Position numbers and translations under genes: made by a program
Assembly: GCA_964404745.1 (NCBI GenBank)
Contig: CAYOLG010000013.1
Span: 49,740 to 113,739 of the forward strand
Direction: 5' to 3'
DNA: 64,000 nt
Source: Pelagisphaera sp964404745
Lineage (GTDB): Bacteria > Verrucomicrobiota > Verrucomicrobiia > Opitutales > Opitutaceae
Notes under the pieces: generated by a model
What the model saw: only the letters and a program-made list of their open reading frames with translations
The model's database searches: none
Told to the model about the DNA's origin: nothing
Part shown: positions 8,583 to 17,540 of the stretch, piece after piece
Layout: each line of letters opens with the position of its first letter
Position numbering within the stretch: position 1 is the stretch's first letter

Positions 8583-9641
8583 CTAATCCGTATCTACGAC
8601 ATTTACGTTAGTCGCCAAATCGCGTCGAGCCTGACGGTGCGGATCGCCTCGGGCTTTGCCCAATCGCGACCGGTATCTAGCCAACTGCCTTGGCGTGCAG
8701 ACAGCCAAATGGCAAATGGGCTCTCCCGGTTTCACGGCCGGCATCGTTGTCATCCCAATAACAATTCCATGAGTGTTCGAGCATAGCGCATGCTGCTCTT
8801 CTCCCAGTATCGAATAATTGGTCACAACCGGCTGCCCTTTTTCCACAAAATCGCCAGGGCTTACGTGGAATTTAAGAATGCCTCCCACCGGTGCCCTCAG
8901 CCAAACGCTTTTTCGTATCTTAGCTTGATAGGGCGGGGAAACCGGCTCGTCGCTGATCATCCCATTCGAAGCCAACACGTTACGTATCCCCTGAACCCCA
9001 ATCTGCATAACGCTAGGCTCGATTTTCAAGGGCTCGCCCGCTTCCAATATTATGGTTGGACAGCCACGCTTGGTAGCCTCTCTTCTAAAGGAGCCGACTG
9101 GGCCCTTTCCATCAATGACCAGCGCGCACCCAAAATCCGCCGCCAATTTCCGCGTGTCTGGATTAGTCAAGTCTGCACGCACATTCGGATAATTCGTCCG
9201 CTGCGATGCTGCCGTATGCAGGTCGATGCAGTAATCGCATTTGTCTACCAGCTCCGTCATCAGAATGTTGGCGATACGGCTGGCCAAACTGCCATTTTCC
9301 GATCCCGGGAAGGACCGGTTCAAGTCTCTACGATCCGGCAAATAGCGATCGTGAGTTTCGAAACCGAAAACATTGATTACGGGGGCCAATATCAAGGTGC
9401 CCTTCAAGAGCTGAATTTCATCGTCGAACAAGAAGTCGTGTATGATACCGGTACCATTAATTTCGTCTCCATGAATGGCAGCCGTAATCAATATCCGGGG
9501 GCCAGGCTTTCGCGCCCGGATCACCCTGATGGGCATACGAGTCGAATCTCCAGAATAGGTCTGGGAGATTTCCAGCCGTAGGTCCCGCTTTCCGCCTAAA
9601 ATAATACGCTTTCCCGCAATCGATAACGGACCCTTCTTCAT
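8583..9641 (-). CDS. Succinylglutamate desuccinylase/aspartoacylase family (M14-like zinc deacylase)
   Basis: A 352-aa zinc-dependent deacylase/carboxypeptidase-like protein. Visible motifs are AAIHGDEINGTG (HGDE zinc ligands, residues 54-65), DLNRSFPG (substrate carboxylate binding) and CDYCIDLHTAAS (third zinc ligand His). The conserved C-terminal barrel is WLRAPVGGILKFHVSPGDFV. Family members remove acyl or amino-acid groups from small molecules or peptides. The ATG (9641) overlaps the RimK stop by four bases, and a retropepsin-like gene comes first in the same operon. This suggests its substrate is a peptide tag or product made by the RimK ligase rather than succinylglutamate; that is inference from context. 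Confidence 0.88.
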   Translation of the reverse strand: MKKGPLSIAGKRIILGGKRDLRLEISQTYSGDSTRMPIRVIRARKPGPRILITAAIHGDEINGTGIIHDFLFDDEIQLLKGTLILAPVINVFGFETHDRYLPDRRDLNRSFPGSENGSLASRIANILMTELVDKCDYCIDLHTAASQRTNYPNVRADLTNPDTRKLAADFGCALVIDGKGPVGSFRREATKRGCPTIILEAGEPLKIEPSVMQIGVQGIRNVLASNGMISDEPVSPPYQAKIRKSVWLRAPVGGILKFHVSPGDFVEKGQPVVTNYSILGEEQHALCSNTHGIVIGMTTMPAVKPGEPICHLAVCTPRQLARYRSRLGKARGDPHRQARRDLATNVNVVDTD

Positions 9642-10852
9642 TGCCTAGCAGATGGACTCTTGGATTTCTTGCTCGGAGCTCTTAGCTTTTTGCGGCGGCG
9701 AGGCCTCGTTTGCGAGGGCAGATAGCTGCTCAAGGCAATCTTGTTGCCATAACACAAGAGCACATCCCCCGCCAGGATCGGGCGCTCCTTGTCCGGGTTC
9801 GCGATATTCTCGCCTCCCCGCGTAATGCGAAGCACAAGGATATTATGCTCTTTCAGTCCGCTTTCCTTCAACGGCTTGCCTGCCATTTGCGAATTGGGTT
9901 CCACCGTGAATTCCGTAATAGTGTATCCATTAGTCAGAGACAATCGTTCTCTTATATCGATGTCCTTGAATTTAATCTGGTCTTCGATGTATCGAACGAT
10001 CTTTCCCGCGAGATCCAAACCGGTCGCCGCTTCAATTCCCTCCAAACCCGGAGACGAGTTCACCTCCATAATCACAGGGCCATCTTTTCCCTCGAGCATA
10101 TCGACACCCGCCACCTTGAGGTTCAGAATCTGAGCCGCTCGGACCGCTGATTTCTCGTATTCCGCATCCAACTCCACCGCTTGAGTGGTACCTCCGCGAT
10201 GCACATTGCTTCGAAACTCCTGCCCCACCGCCGTTCGCCTCATGGCGGCAACCACTTTATCGCCTATTACCAAAGCGCGAATATCGCGCCCCTTAGATTC
10301 GGATACAAATTTCTGGACGAGCACATTCTGCTTCACGCTGGAAAGCGTTTCGATAATGGCCTCGGCCACCTTATTGGTCTCCGCGAGAATGACCCCGATC
10401 CCCTGAGTACCAGAGAGCAGTTTGATCACCACCGGAGCGCCTCCCATTTCATGAATGCCTTGCAGGATATCGGATTGATTGCGTACGAAAGCGGTTTCGG
10501 CGATGCCAATATCGTGGCGGCTCAAAGCCTGCATTGACGATAGCTTGTCTCTCGAAGCCAGGATTGAATCAGCGGTGTTCAGGCAAAAAACGCCCATTTG
10601 CTCGAACTGACGCACCACGGCAGTGCCGAAAAAAGTGATGGAAGAGCCAATCCGGGGTACAATCGCGTCAAAGTTGCTGATCGATTTCCCTCGATAGGTC
10701 AGGTCCGGCTCGCCTTGGCTCAGGTAGAGCCCGAACTTCAAGGTATCGAGCACGCGTACCTTGTGTCCCCTGGCGACGGCTGCTGCCTTGAGCCTTCGCG
10801 TGCTGTGGAGTCCAGGGCCCCGTGATAGAATCGCAATTTTTAAAGGGTTCAT
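9638..10852 (-). CDS. RimK-family ATP-grasp alpha-L-glutamate ligase with RCK_C/TrkA-C-like tail
   Basis: A 404-aa ligase. Residues 1-300 are a RimK-type ATP-grasp enzyme: N-terminal IAILSRGPGLHSTRRL, ASRDKLSSMQ, VVIKLLSGTQGIGV, and metal/ATP motifs DMLEGKDGPVIMEVNSSPG. RimK adds glutamates to protein C-termini (S6 in E. coli). About residues 315-380 look like an RCK_C/TrkA-C domain (FTVEPNSQMAGKPLKE, LKEHNILVLRITRGGE, PILAGDVLLCYG), normally a ligand-sensing module of potassium transport and transporters. A basic Lys/Arg/Ser tail follows. ATG at 10852, two bases after the retropepsin stop. E. coli RimK is shorter and lacks this tail, so the fusion is unusual. Confidence 0.88.
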   Translation of the reverse strand: MNPLKIAILSRGPGLHSTRRLKAAAVARGHKVRVLDTLKFGLYLSQGEPDLTYRGKSISNFDAIVPRIGSSITFFGTAVVRQFEQMGVFCLNTADSILASRDKLSSMQALSRHDIGIAETAFVRNQSDILQGIHEMGGAPVVIKLLSGTQGIGVILAETNKVAEAIIETLSSVKQNVLVQKFVSESKGRDIRALVIGDKVVAAMRRTAVGQEFRSNVHRGGTTQAVELDAEYEKSAVRAAQILNLKVAGVDMLEGKDGPVIMEVNSSPGLEGIEAATGLDLAGKIVRYIEDQIKFKDIDIRERLSLTNGYTITEFTVEPNSQMAGKPLKESGLKEHNILVLRITRGGENIANPDKERPILAGDVLLCYGNKIALSSYLPSQTRPRRRKKLRAPSKKSKSPSARQ

Positions 10853-10854
10853 TC

Positions 10855-11322
10855 TTAAGTATCTCCGCTTAGCGCTCTGATCGGCTCGAATTGTAGCGAT
10901 TGCTTAGGCCTAGTGACGAAAGAAACCGAGGAGTCGACTAGAAAATCGTTCTCCAACGCTTTTCTGCCAATCAGCATGCGGCAGGTCATGTTGCGCCGAC
11001 ACACGAGACTCAGCTCCACTTCCTTGATTCGGTCTCCTATCTTAACGGGAGTCTTGACGAAATAACGCTCATCTTGCTGGCCATTGCTGGAACGCACATG
11101 GGTCTGATGGGCGATCGAGGCCACCACGACCTGGATTCTATCTCGCTTTTTCTTATGCAGTACGACTGAAAACCGAACCTTGCCGCCAGGCAGTTCTTCG
11201 ATATCCTTCACATCTATGGCCGAGCGCCTGGCGCCCGTATCCGCTTTCGCCACGACATTTTGAATTCCCCACGAGGGCAAATCCACCATTTCTTTCCAAC
11301 CAATTCGCTCCAACGGGTTCAT
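10855..11322 (-). CDS. RimB-like retropepsin-fold protease (putative ATP-dependent zinc protease family)
   Basis: A 155-aa single-domain aspartyl-protease-like protein with the hallmark KADTGARRSAID (D-T-G active site, residues 31-42) and the C-terminal MLIGRKALENDFLVD. The family, once called ATP-dependent zinc protease, is regularly encoded beside rimK; the Pseudomonas RimB protein is a homologue that affects RimK activity. I chose ATG at 11322 over the upstream TTG at 11343 because the protein then begins MNPLERIGWKEMVDLP, the usual family N-terminus. First gene of a three-gene operon with RimK and the AstE-like deacylase. Confidence 0.85.
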   Translation of the reverse strand: MNPLERIGWKEMVDLPSWGIQNVVAKADTGARRSAIDVKDIEELPGGKVRFSVVLHKKKRDRIQVVVASIAHQTHVRSSNGQQDERYFVKTPVKIGDRIKEVELSLVCRRNMTCRMLIGRKALENDFLVDSSVSFVTRPKQSLQFEPIRALSGDT

Positions 11323-11605
11323 CTGCAATGTATCGATCCCCAATCGTAGTATTGATACTAGCTAAGATCTCATATACAACGACAAAACCCGCAGCCCAAA
11401 AATTCGAAGAGGCCCCCAAATTAGAGACAGTTCACTTGAACCCTTGCTCTACGGCTTTCGGGGTCAACCATTTCGAGCGACCAGACACTACCATTTTATT
11501 TGTTAAGGAAAAAATTTCCCCAAGAGCTTTCTTGGTAAACTTCAGTTGCAAATAAAGAATCGCGCCACTACATCCCTGCGATTGAAAACCCCGCAAAACG
11601 TGAAA

Positions 11606-12346
11606 ATGGATCTCGCTTACTGGAATAGGATTTCCGAAAACTATCAACTAGAGGTCTTAAGTGTATTCGACAATGATATACACGGACTCGTCGAAGAAAA
11701 GATAGCTGAAGCGGGAATAGCGTATCCAAATGGCAGTGCTGCGGATATTGGTTGCGGAGTAGGCCTCTTCCTTCCACTGCTCGCTGACACGTTCGCCTCG
11801 GTTCACGCCTGCGACCTTTCTTCTGTAGGCATTCGGAAAGCCAAACGACGGGCGTCTGAGCGCGACAACATACGTTTTCACGAAGTCGATCTATCCACGG
11901 ATTCGCTCCCCTTCCATCCCGTGGACTTCGTTTTATGCGTCAATGTACTGATCATGCCCGCGCTCGCTCAACGCTGGCGAGCTTGGGAAACGGTGTTGAA
12001 CCAAGTTTCGGAAGGCGGCGCGATTTTGCTCGTAGCGCCCTCAGCGGAATCGATTCAAATGGAATACCTTCAATCTGTCGAGGCAGAGCTGATACGAGGG
12101 AGCAACTGCCAAGAAGCGATTAGAGGTTGTATCTCAGAAAAAGCCTCAACTAACGACCTCCGACTTGGCGTACATCAACTGGATGGCGTCCGAACGAAAC
12201 ATTATTTGATGGAAGAACTCCTGCAATTGCTGTGCGCTCGCAGATTCCAGATCCAGGAAGCGCGAAAACTTCACTATCGACCCCAAGGCCCCGGGCTACC
12301 CGAGAGCTGGGACTGGCTTATTGTCGCTCAGAGGCAGAAATCTTAA
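11606..12346 (+). CDS. Class I SAM-dependent methyltransferase
   Basis: A 246-aa protein with the SAM-binding motif I AADIGCGVGLFLPLLA, motif II-like VHACDLSSVGIRKAKRRA, and motif III/IV FHEVDLSTDSLPF...DFVLCVNVLIMP. The substrate cannot be predicted; residues after 150 are poorly conserved. I set the start at ATG 11606 (MDLAYWNRISENY...), which begins just before the usual N-terminal helix; an upstream TTG at 11546 would add 20 unlikely residues. Divergent from the retropepsin operon and convergent with the PfkB gene. Confidence 0.78.
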   Translation: MDLAYWNRISENYQLEVLSVFDNDIHGLVEEKIAEAGIAYPNGSAADIGCGVGLFLPLLADTFASVHACDLSSVGIRKAKRRASERDNIRFHEVDLSTDSLPFHPVDFVLCVNVLIMPALAQRWRAWETVLNQVSEGGAILLVAPSAESIQMEYLQSVEAELIRGSNCQEAIRGCISEKASTNDLRLGVHQLDGVRTKHYLMEELLQLLCARRFQIQEARKLHYRPQGPGLPESWDWLIVAQRQKS

Positions 12347-12400
12347 GATATTACACGGAATCAACGCTCTCCATCAAAAGCCTGAAATTCCGCCGATCCA

Positions 12401-13288
12401 TCAAACCTCCAAAAGCGCTCTAGAGTCATAGATCGGTTGGCCGCCACTTCGACTCGCTACGAACGCCCCGAGCCGATTCGCCCGTTCCAACGCTTCTTTC
12501 GCATCGAGCCCACTTGCGATGCCAACTACCAAGGCCGAAGTGAACGCATCTCCCGCACCTATGGTATCCACCACTTCAATCGTTGGAGACTCGATCAAGC
12601 TGAATTCGCCATCCTGGCAATAAGCTGCCCCGTCACCACCTAGAGTAACGACAAGCCTACCCACGCCTAGCAGCAATGAGCATTCCTTCATGGCTCCTTC
12701 CAATCCAAAATCTATTGGATTTGCGGCGATCACCCGATAAAGCTCGTCGTGGTTGAGCTTCACCAGATCAGCTAGACGCGCGAAGTGTATAGCCCGCTTC
12801 AAATCATCGTAGGGAGGCCGCAAATTGATGTCGCACACCTTGAGACCCGTAAACGATTCCAACAGCCCCTCAAGCGTGTCCCGACTTAGCTCAGAACGCG
12901 TGACCAGGGATCCATAGATCATTGCGTCCATTCGATTGAGCGATGACATCTCGTCGTCTGAAAGCTCGATCTCGTCCCACGCGGAAGGCAATCGAATGTC
13001 GTATTCCGCGTTTCCTTGATCGTCTAGCTTGGCCAAGGCCACGCCTGTTTCCAAAATCTCGTGCCGTTTAATGAACTCCGTGTTCAGTCCAGCAGATTTC
13101 GCCCGCTCAAGAATCTGATCGCCCAGCAAATCGTCACCGATGCAAGTAATCGGATAGCTTTCGACTCCCAGACAGGCCAAATGGTACGCCGCATTAAAGG
13201 GGGCGCCCCCAAGAAACAAGCCTTCGGGAATGCAATCCCACAAAGCTTCTCCATAGCTAGCCACGGCAAGTTGGTTCGATTCGATCAT
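12401..13288 (-). CDS. PfkB-family carbohydrate kinase (fructokinase-like)
   Basis: A 295-aa ribokinase-fold sugar kinase. The N-terminal signature LGGAPFNAAYHLACLG and the C-terminal DTIGAGDAFTSALVVG (anion hole and catalytic Asp) are intact, and length is typical. Overall pattern (SYGEALWDCIP start, GGAPFNAA) is closest to fructokinase-like members, but 2-keto-3-deoxygluconate kinase cannot be excluded, and that role would suit the uronate genes elsewhere in the window. ATG at 13288. Cytoplasmic, monocistronic, convergent with the methyltransferase. Confidence 0.85.
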   Translation of the reverse strand: MIESNQLAVASYGEALWDCIPEGLFLGGAPFNAAYHLACLGVESYPITCIGDDLLGDQILERAKSAGLNTEFIKRHEILETGVALAKLDDQGNAEYDIRLPSAWDEIELSDDEMSSLNRMDAMIYGSLVTRSELSRDTLEGLLESFTGLKVCDINLRPPYDDLKRAIHFARLADLVKLNHDELYRVIAANPIDFGLEGAMKECSLLLGVGRLVVTLGGDGAAYCQDGEFSLIESPTIEVVDTIGAGDAFTSALVVGIASGLDAKEALERANRLGAFVASRSGGQPIYDSRALLEV

Positions 13289-13590
13289 AGTATCCGCCTG
13301 ATTGCGCCCTCGTTGTTGCGTCCGATTTCAAGCAGGGAGCCCAAAGGTGCCAATCGCTAAATTGGGATGATAATAATCAGCATCGGCAAAATAATACGGA
13401 TTTTCCTGTGCGCCGGGCAACAAAGGCGCTATGCACCACTCCATGAGACGCCTTCCGGTCCGCGTCTAATCATACTATCTGAGAAGAGGAAAAGCCCCTT
13501 CTCGCTAAGAATCCGCTCCTACTTTGTCATTTGATCGGCACCTCGCTTGAACAAGCGCGGGATGCGCGAACGGGAGCCACCAAATACTAT
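13289..13590. other. Intergenic region between divergent PfkB and DEAD-box genes
   Basis: 302 bases between divergent genes. It must hold the promoters of both. The middle (about 13360-13400) is A/T-rich. No gene, clear hairpin or repeat was seen. Confidence 0.5.
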
Positions 13591-15012
13591 ATGTCATTCG
13601 AAAAACTCGGTCTTCGGGCCGATCTTCTCAAGGCGCTTGCCCAAAAGGGTTACGCTCTTCCAACGCCCATACAGGCCCAAGCTATTCCCGCCATTCTCGA
13701 CGGGAAAGACGTCCTGGGAGGCGCTCAAACGGGCACGGGTAAAACCGCGGCCTTCGCCTTGCCCATTCTTCAGCAACTCAGCGAGTCGCCGACTGAGACG
13801 AAGGGTCCTCGGGCCCTCGTCCTGGCCCCGACTCGCGAGTTGGCTGCCCAAGTCTGCGAAAGTTTCCAAACCTACGGGAAACGCCTGAACCTGCGCTCGC
13901 ATGTGGTTTTCGGCGGCGTCGGCATCAACCCGCAAATCAAGGCCCTGTTCCAGGGGATCGATGTCTTGATAGCCACGCCCGGCCGTTTGCTGGACTTGGC
14001 AGGACGCCGGGCAGTTGATTTCCGAAACCTGCAATGCCTCGTTCTCGATGAAGCCGATCGCATGCTGGACATGGGCTTCATCCACGATATCCGCAGGATT
14101 TTAAAGCTGCTTCCGTCCAAACGGCAAAACCTTCTCTTTTCCGCCACTTATTCTCCTGAAATCAAGCGCCTGTCTGAAGATATTCTCGACCGGCCTGAGA
14201 TGATAGAAGTCGCTCGCCGGAACACGGCTGCGGAAACCGTCGCTCAATCCGCCTACCAAGTTGAGAAAAACCAGAAACGCGTTCTCCTGAGCCAGCTCGC
14301 TCAGGAGGGCAACTGGGAACAAGCCTTGGTTTTTACTCGCACCAAACACGGAGCCAACCGGCTAGCCACCCAATTATCTAGCGACGGCATCGATTCCGCT
14401 GCCATTCACGGCAACAAAAGCCAAGCGGCAAGGGAGCGTGCCCTAGCCGCTTTCAAGAAGCGGTCCGTACGCATACTCGTCGCCACCGACATCGCTGCCC
14501 GCGGCCTCGATATTAAAGATCTTCCCTTCGTAGTTAACTACGAATTACCCAACGTGCCAGAAGACTATGTACACCGTATCGGACGCACCGGACGAGCTGG
14601 CAAAGACGGCCAAGCCATCTCTCTCGTGAGCCAGGAGGAAAACAAGCTGCTTTGGGGAATCGAAAAACTGCTGGGCAGGAAAATCGAATTCGTCGGGAGC
14701 GAGACCCCCTCCAACGCCAAGCCTAAGCCGAACGGCACTCGTTCTGGCGGCAAACCGAAAAATCGATCCGCTTCCAAACGGCCATCTGACCGCCGATCAG
14801 AAGAGAGGAATGGGCCTGAAAATGGAGAAAAGCGAAACGCAGATTCACAGAACTGGAATCCGAGAGAAACGGAACGCCAACCCGGATCCCGCCGCAGAAG
14901 ACGCCGATCCGGGTCATCTAAAGCAAGTCCAAATCCATCCAGCGAAGCCGCCAAGCCCTTGAATCGATTCAGGAAATTTTTCAGTAAACGGCCGTTGGTT
15001 CCGTCAAGGTAG
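13591..15012 (+). CDS. DEAD-box ATP-dependent RNA helicase (RhlE-like)
   Basis: A 473-aa RNA helicase. It has the Q motif (FEKLGLRADLLKAL...PTPIQAQAIP), Walker A AQTGTGKTAAF, PTRELAAQ, DEAD in VLDEADRMLDMGF, SATYSPE, and helicase motif VI HRIGRTGRAGKDG. After about residue 370 the tail is hydrophilic and Arg/Lys/Ser/Asn-rich (RRRRRSGSS), typical of RhlE-type RNA-binding extensions. Start chosen at ATG 13591 (MSFEKLGL...), the standard RhlE N-terminus; a TTG 60 bases upstream gives a longer frame without support. Probable role in ribosome assembly or RNA decay. Confidence 0.92.
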   Translation: MSFEKLGLRADLLKALAQKGYALPTPIQAQAIPAILDGKDVLGGAQTGTGKTAAFALPILQQLSESPTETKGPRALVLAPTRELAAQVCESFQTYGKRLNLRSHVVFGGVGINPQIKALFQGIDVLIATPGRLLDLAGRRAVDFRNLQCLVLDEADRMLDMGFIHDIRRILKLLPSKRQNLLFSATYSPEIKRLSEDILDRPEMIEVARRNTAAETVAQSAYQVEKNQKRVLLSQLAQEGNWEQALVFTRTKHGANRLATQLSSDGIDSAAIHGNKSQAARERALAAFKKRSVRILVATDIAARGLDIKDLPFVVNYELPNVPEDYVHRIGRTGRAGKDGQAISLVSQEENKLLWGIEKLLGRKIEFVGSETPSNAKPKPNGTRSGGKPKNRSASKRPSDRRSEERNGPENGEKRNADSQNWNPRETERQPGSRRRRRRSGSSKASPNPSSEAAKPLNRFRKFFSKRPLVPSR

Positions 15013-15120
15013 CCGCACAAAGGTAGCGGCCGATCCGATCTCACGCCTCCACTTCGCTAGGGCGGCGCAAGCCGGGCGGCCATTCTATTTATCTAGAAAA
15101 CCTTCAATGCCCAATAAAAG

Positions 15121-15213
15121 GTAGGGAGGATCGTCTCGATCCTCCAATTTCTCAAACGGGGGACCGCTTGCCTAGCCATAGCCTTGGCGAAGGCTGAAGC
15201 CGGTCCTCCCTAC
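15121..15213. repeat. REP/BIME-like element, family B
   Basis: GTAG (15121-15124) is followed by a perfect 9-bp hairpin GGAGGATCG-TCT-CGATCCTCC (15125-15145). A second, inverted unit contains AGCCTT-GGCG-AAGGCT (15180-15195) and ends CCTCCCTAC at 15213, the complement of GTAGGGAGG. The second unit (15158-15213) matches 60781-60836 at 49 of 56 positions without gaps. It lies in the 398-base gap between the helicase and the TonB receptor gene. Confidence 0.75.
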
Positions 15214-15281
15214 CAAAATCAGCAACGACGCAAGCGTCTTCGTCCCACGAAGTACACCGAATAATGATCACCGGTCAACAC

Positions 15282-15343
15282 GAGCTCGCCCGGAGGTCGA
15301 GCTCCACCTATTTAGGCTAAAGGGTGAAACCCGACCTCCGGGC
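15282..15343. repeat. REP-like inverted repeat, family C
   Basis: A perfect 12-bp inverted repeat, GCCCGGAGGTCG at 15288-15299 and CGACCTCCGGGC at 15332-15343, with a 32-base centre. The 27 bases at 15282-15308 recur in reverse complement at 20983-21009 with two differences. Lies downstream of the TonB receptor stop. Confidence 0.72.
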
Positions 15344-15410
15344 GGGTTTATAAAGACTATACTAGCGAAGTCGCATCCACAGCAGGACATGGCCTCAAGC
15401 CGACCGGACT

Positions 15411-17453
15411 TTAGAATCTCCAGCTGAAATTCAAGCGGGCGGATCGCGGTTCAATAATATGGTAATGCCGATCGGCCACTCCCTCTGCCGGTTCCCCGGG
15501 CAGTCTCGATTCGTAGAAATATGTGATATCCTGGCTGTCTGAATCGAAGGCATTGAGAAGGTCCAAACTGATCCACCAGCTCTCGGCTTTGTATCCAAGC
15601 CGGGCATTGAAAGCCGAGAAGGAACCCGATTGCACGCTACCATCCTCATTCAATGGACGGTCGCCAAAATGGCGGAAACGCAAGGAGCCAAACCAGCCGT
15701 TGTTCGGATTGAAACTGACACCCGCGCTCGCGACCGAATCAACTGCTCCCGGAATTTCGTCCTCTGATCCTGGGACCCGTAGAGAAGCATCCGTTACCGC
15801 GAGGTCGAAATCGAAACTCATCCATTCCGAGGCCGCGTAATGGTTGGCCAATTCGATTCCAAAGCGCTCGCTCGGATCCGAAGCCTCAGTGCTGCCCGCG
15901 TCACCAACATACAAGAGCTCGGAATCGAGCCGTAGCCCCCAGACGGCAACCGACGTATTCAAATTATCAAACCAATGGAAACGAGCTCCTATTTCCGCTC
16001 CTTTTGAACCTACAAGAGGATCCACTGGGTCGACCGGCTTGACTCCATCCGCTGGATCAATAGCGATCGTCGTTCCCCGAGCATCATTGCTGTGAAAGCC
16101 ATACCCTGCGCTGAAGTAATATTCAGCATTCTCATTCACCGCATAGACCGCGTTGAATTTGGGGCTCAGTCGAAAATCATTTTCCGATCCGGAGTTGGCG
16201 GACAAATCGCTGTTAACGTCGAAGGCGTACCTGTCCGCCCTAAGACCGAAAACCGTTTTGAATCGACCCGACCAGTTAACCAAGGCGTCGTAGAATACCG
16301 ACATCGCCAGCTCTTTCACTGAATCTTCCCGAATGCTTGAAAGCCGTTGGCGCTGAGCCGTTCGGTAGAGACCTACGTTATCGATATCATCGTACCGAAC
16401 CTGAGCCCCGAACGTGGACTGCACGGACCGATCGAAAATGGTTTGCCCACTTAACAGTCGTGAAGCCGACAGCCCATAGATCATGCGATCATCCGCTTGT
16501 TCGAACTGGTCGCCTTGAACAGGATCTTCGCGAAAATAGGTGAAATTCGACCAAAGGTTCATGTCGTAACTGATAGCGTACGCGCTCACCTGCGTTGCCG
16601 CGTCGCCATCTCTCTTGAGCCAATTTGTCGATAAGCTGTATCGGGACGATTCGCCCCCAACCGAGTCGTCCAAAAATCCCAAGTCCGATATCAAGCCCTG
16701 GGAAACGGCCCGCTCCGGAATCTGATCCGTCGAGTCCCAACTGGAATCGTAACCCATTAGGGAGACCGAAAAGCTCCCATCCACCAAATCCTGCGTGTAT
16801 TTTAGCTGCCCATTCAGCTTGTCCAAGTTCTCATCCAAATCCCAAGGGCCATTGTTGGTGTTTCGCTCAAGAGCGAAGAGAAGGTCCCCCTCCCCGACTT
16901 GCTGGGAGTCGGCGACTAGAGCTCGGAAATAGCTATCCTCTCCCACCGTAATCCTGGCCAAACCGGACTCCAGCGAATCGACTGTCGATATGGCCACCGA
17001 TCCCGCCGAGGAAAAATTTCCTACTCCCGCATAGTAGGATCCTTTGAGATAATTCATATTGGCCACCAATTCAGGGATGACGAAGTTGAAGTCCGTGTAT
17101 CCTTGGCCGTGCCCATGGGTGACCAGATTCACCGGCATTCCATCGATTGACGTGGAAAAGTCCGTGCCATGATCCAGATTGAAGCCGCGCAGGAAGTACT
17201 GATTGGCTTTGCCCGAACCGCTATGCTGAGTGACCACCAGCCCCGGAATCGTTTCCAGAATCTCGCCTGTTCTTAGAAGCGGTCGGGATTCCAAATCGAT
17301 CTGACCCACATACCCTTCCGACGCCGAAACTGCCTCGCCCACCAGTGGGGTACCTCTGCCTTCCACCTCTAAAGTGTCAAACATGTGGATCTCATGTCCC
17401 GAAATCGTTCCGGCCAGCATAAACGCAGCGATTGTAGCAAGTAATCTAGCCAT
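15411..17453 (-). CDS. TonB-dependent outer-membrane receptor
   Basis: A 680-aa outer-membrane active transporter. Signal peptide at 1-19 (MARLLATIAAFMLAGTISG). The plug domain runs roughly 45-160 (ETIPGLVVTQHSGSGKANQY, FLRGFNLDHGTDFSTSIDGM, PVNLVTHGHGQGYTDFNFVIPELV), and the beta-barrel continues to a C-terminal Phe (LNFSWRF), as required for outer-membrane insertion. Length is typical for TonB receptors of small ligands. The His-rich plug loop (THGHGQGY) is notable. It lies 87 bases downstream of a sulfatase on the same strand; with that neighbour it may import a sulfated oligosaccharide product, but a metal chelate is also possible. Confidence 0.9.
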   Translation of the reverse strand: MARLLATIAAFMLAGTISGHEIHMFDTLEVEGRGTPLVGEAVSASEGYVGQIDLESRPLLRTGEILETIPGLVVTQHSGSGKANQYFLRGFNLDHGTDFSTSIDGMPVNLVTHGHGQGYTDFNFVIPELVANMNYLKGSYYAGVGNFSSAGSVAISTVDSLESGLARITVGEDSYFRALVADSQQVGEGDLLFALERNTNNGPWDLDENLDKLNGQLKYTQDLVDGSFSVSLMGYDSSWDSTDQIPERAVSQGLISDLGFLDDSVGGESSRYSLSTNWLKRDGDAATQVSAYAISYDMNLWSNFTYFREDPVQGDQFEQADDRMIYGLSASRLLSGQTIFDRSVQSTFGAQVRYDDIDNVGLYRTAQRQRLSSIREDSVKELAMSVFYDALVNWSGRFKTVFGLRADRYAFDVNSDLSANSGSENDFRLSPKFNAVYAVNENAEYYFSAGYGFHSNDARGTTIAIDPADGVKPVDPVDPLVGSKGAEIGARFHWFDNLNTSVAVWGLRLDSELLYVGDAGSTEASDPSERFGIELANHYAASEWMSFDFDLAVTDASLRVPGSEDEIPGAVDSVASAGVSFNPNNGWFGSLRFRHFGDRPLNEDGSVQSGSFSAFNARLGYKAESWWISLDLLNAFDSDSQDITYFYESRLPGEPAEGVADRHYHIIEPRSARLNFSWRF

Positions 17454-17540
17454 CTCCCCTCGATTTTAAAGGCTTCCATCTAAAACGCTGAGCGCTCTGG
17501 TTCAAGTCGTTTGTGTCTCAGATCGAACCGCTATTTCGTC

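Noticed and set aside
15121..15343. CRISPR array suggested by repeated GC-rich hairpins
   Set aside because: Units are not regularly spaced, differ in sequence, and no cas genes are present.
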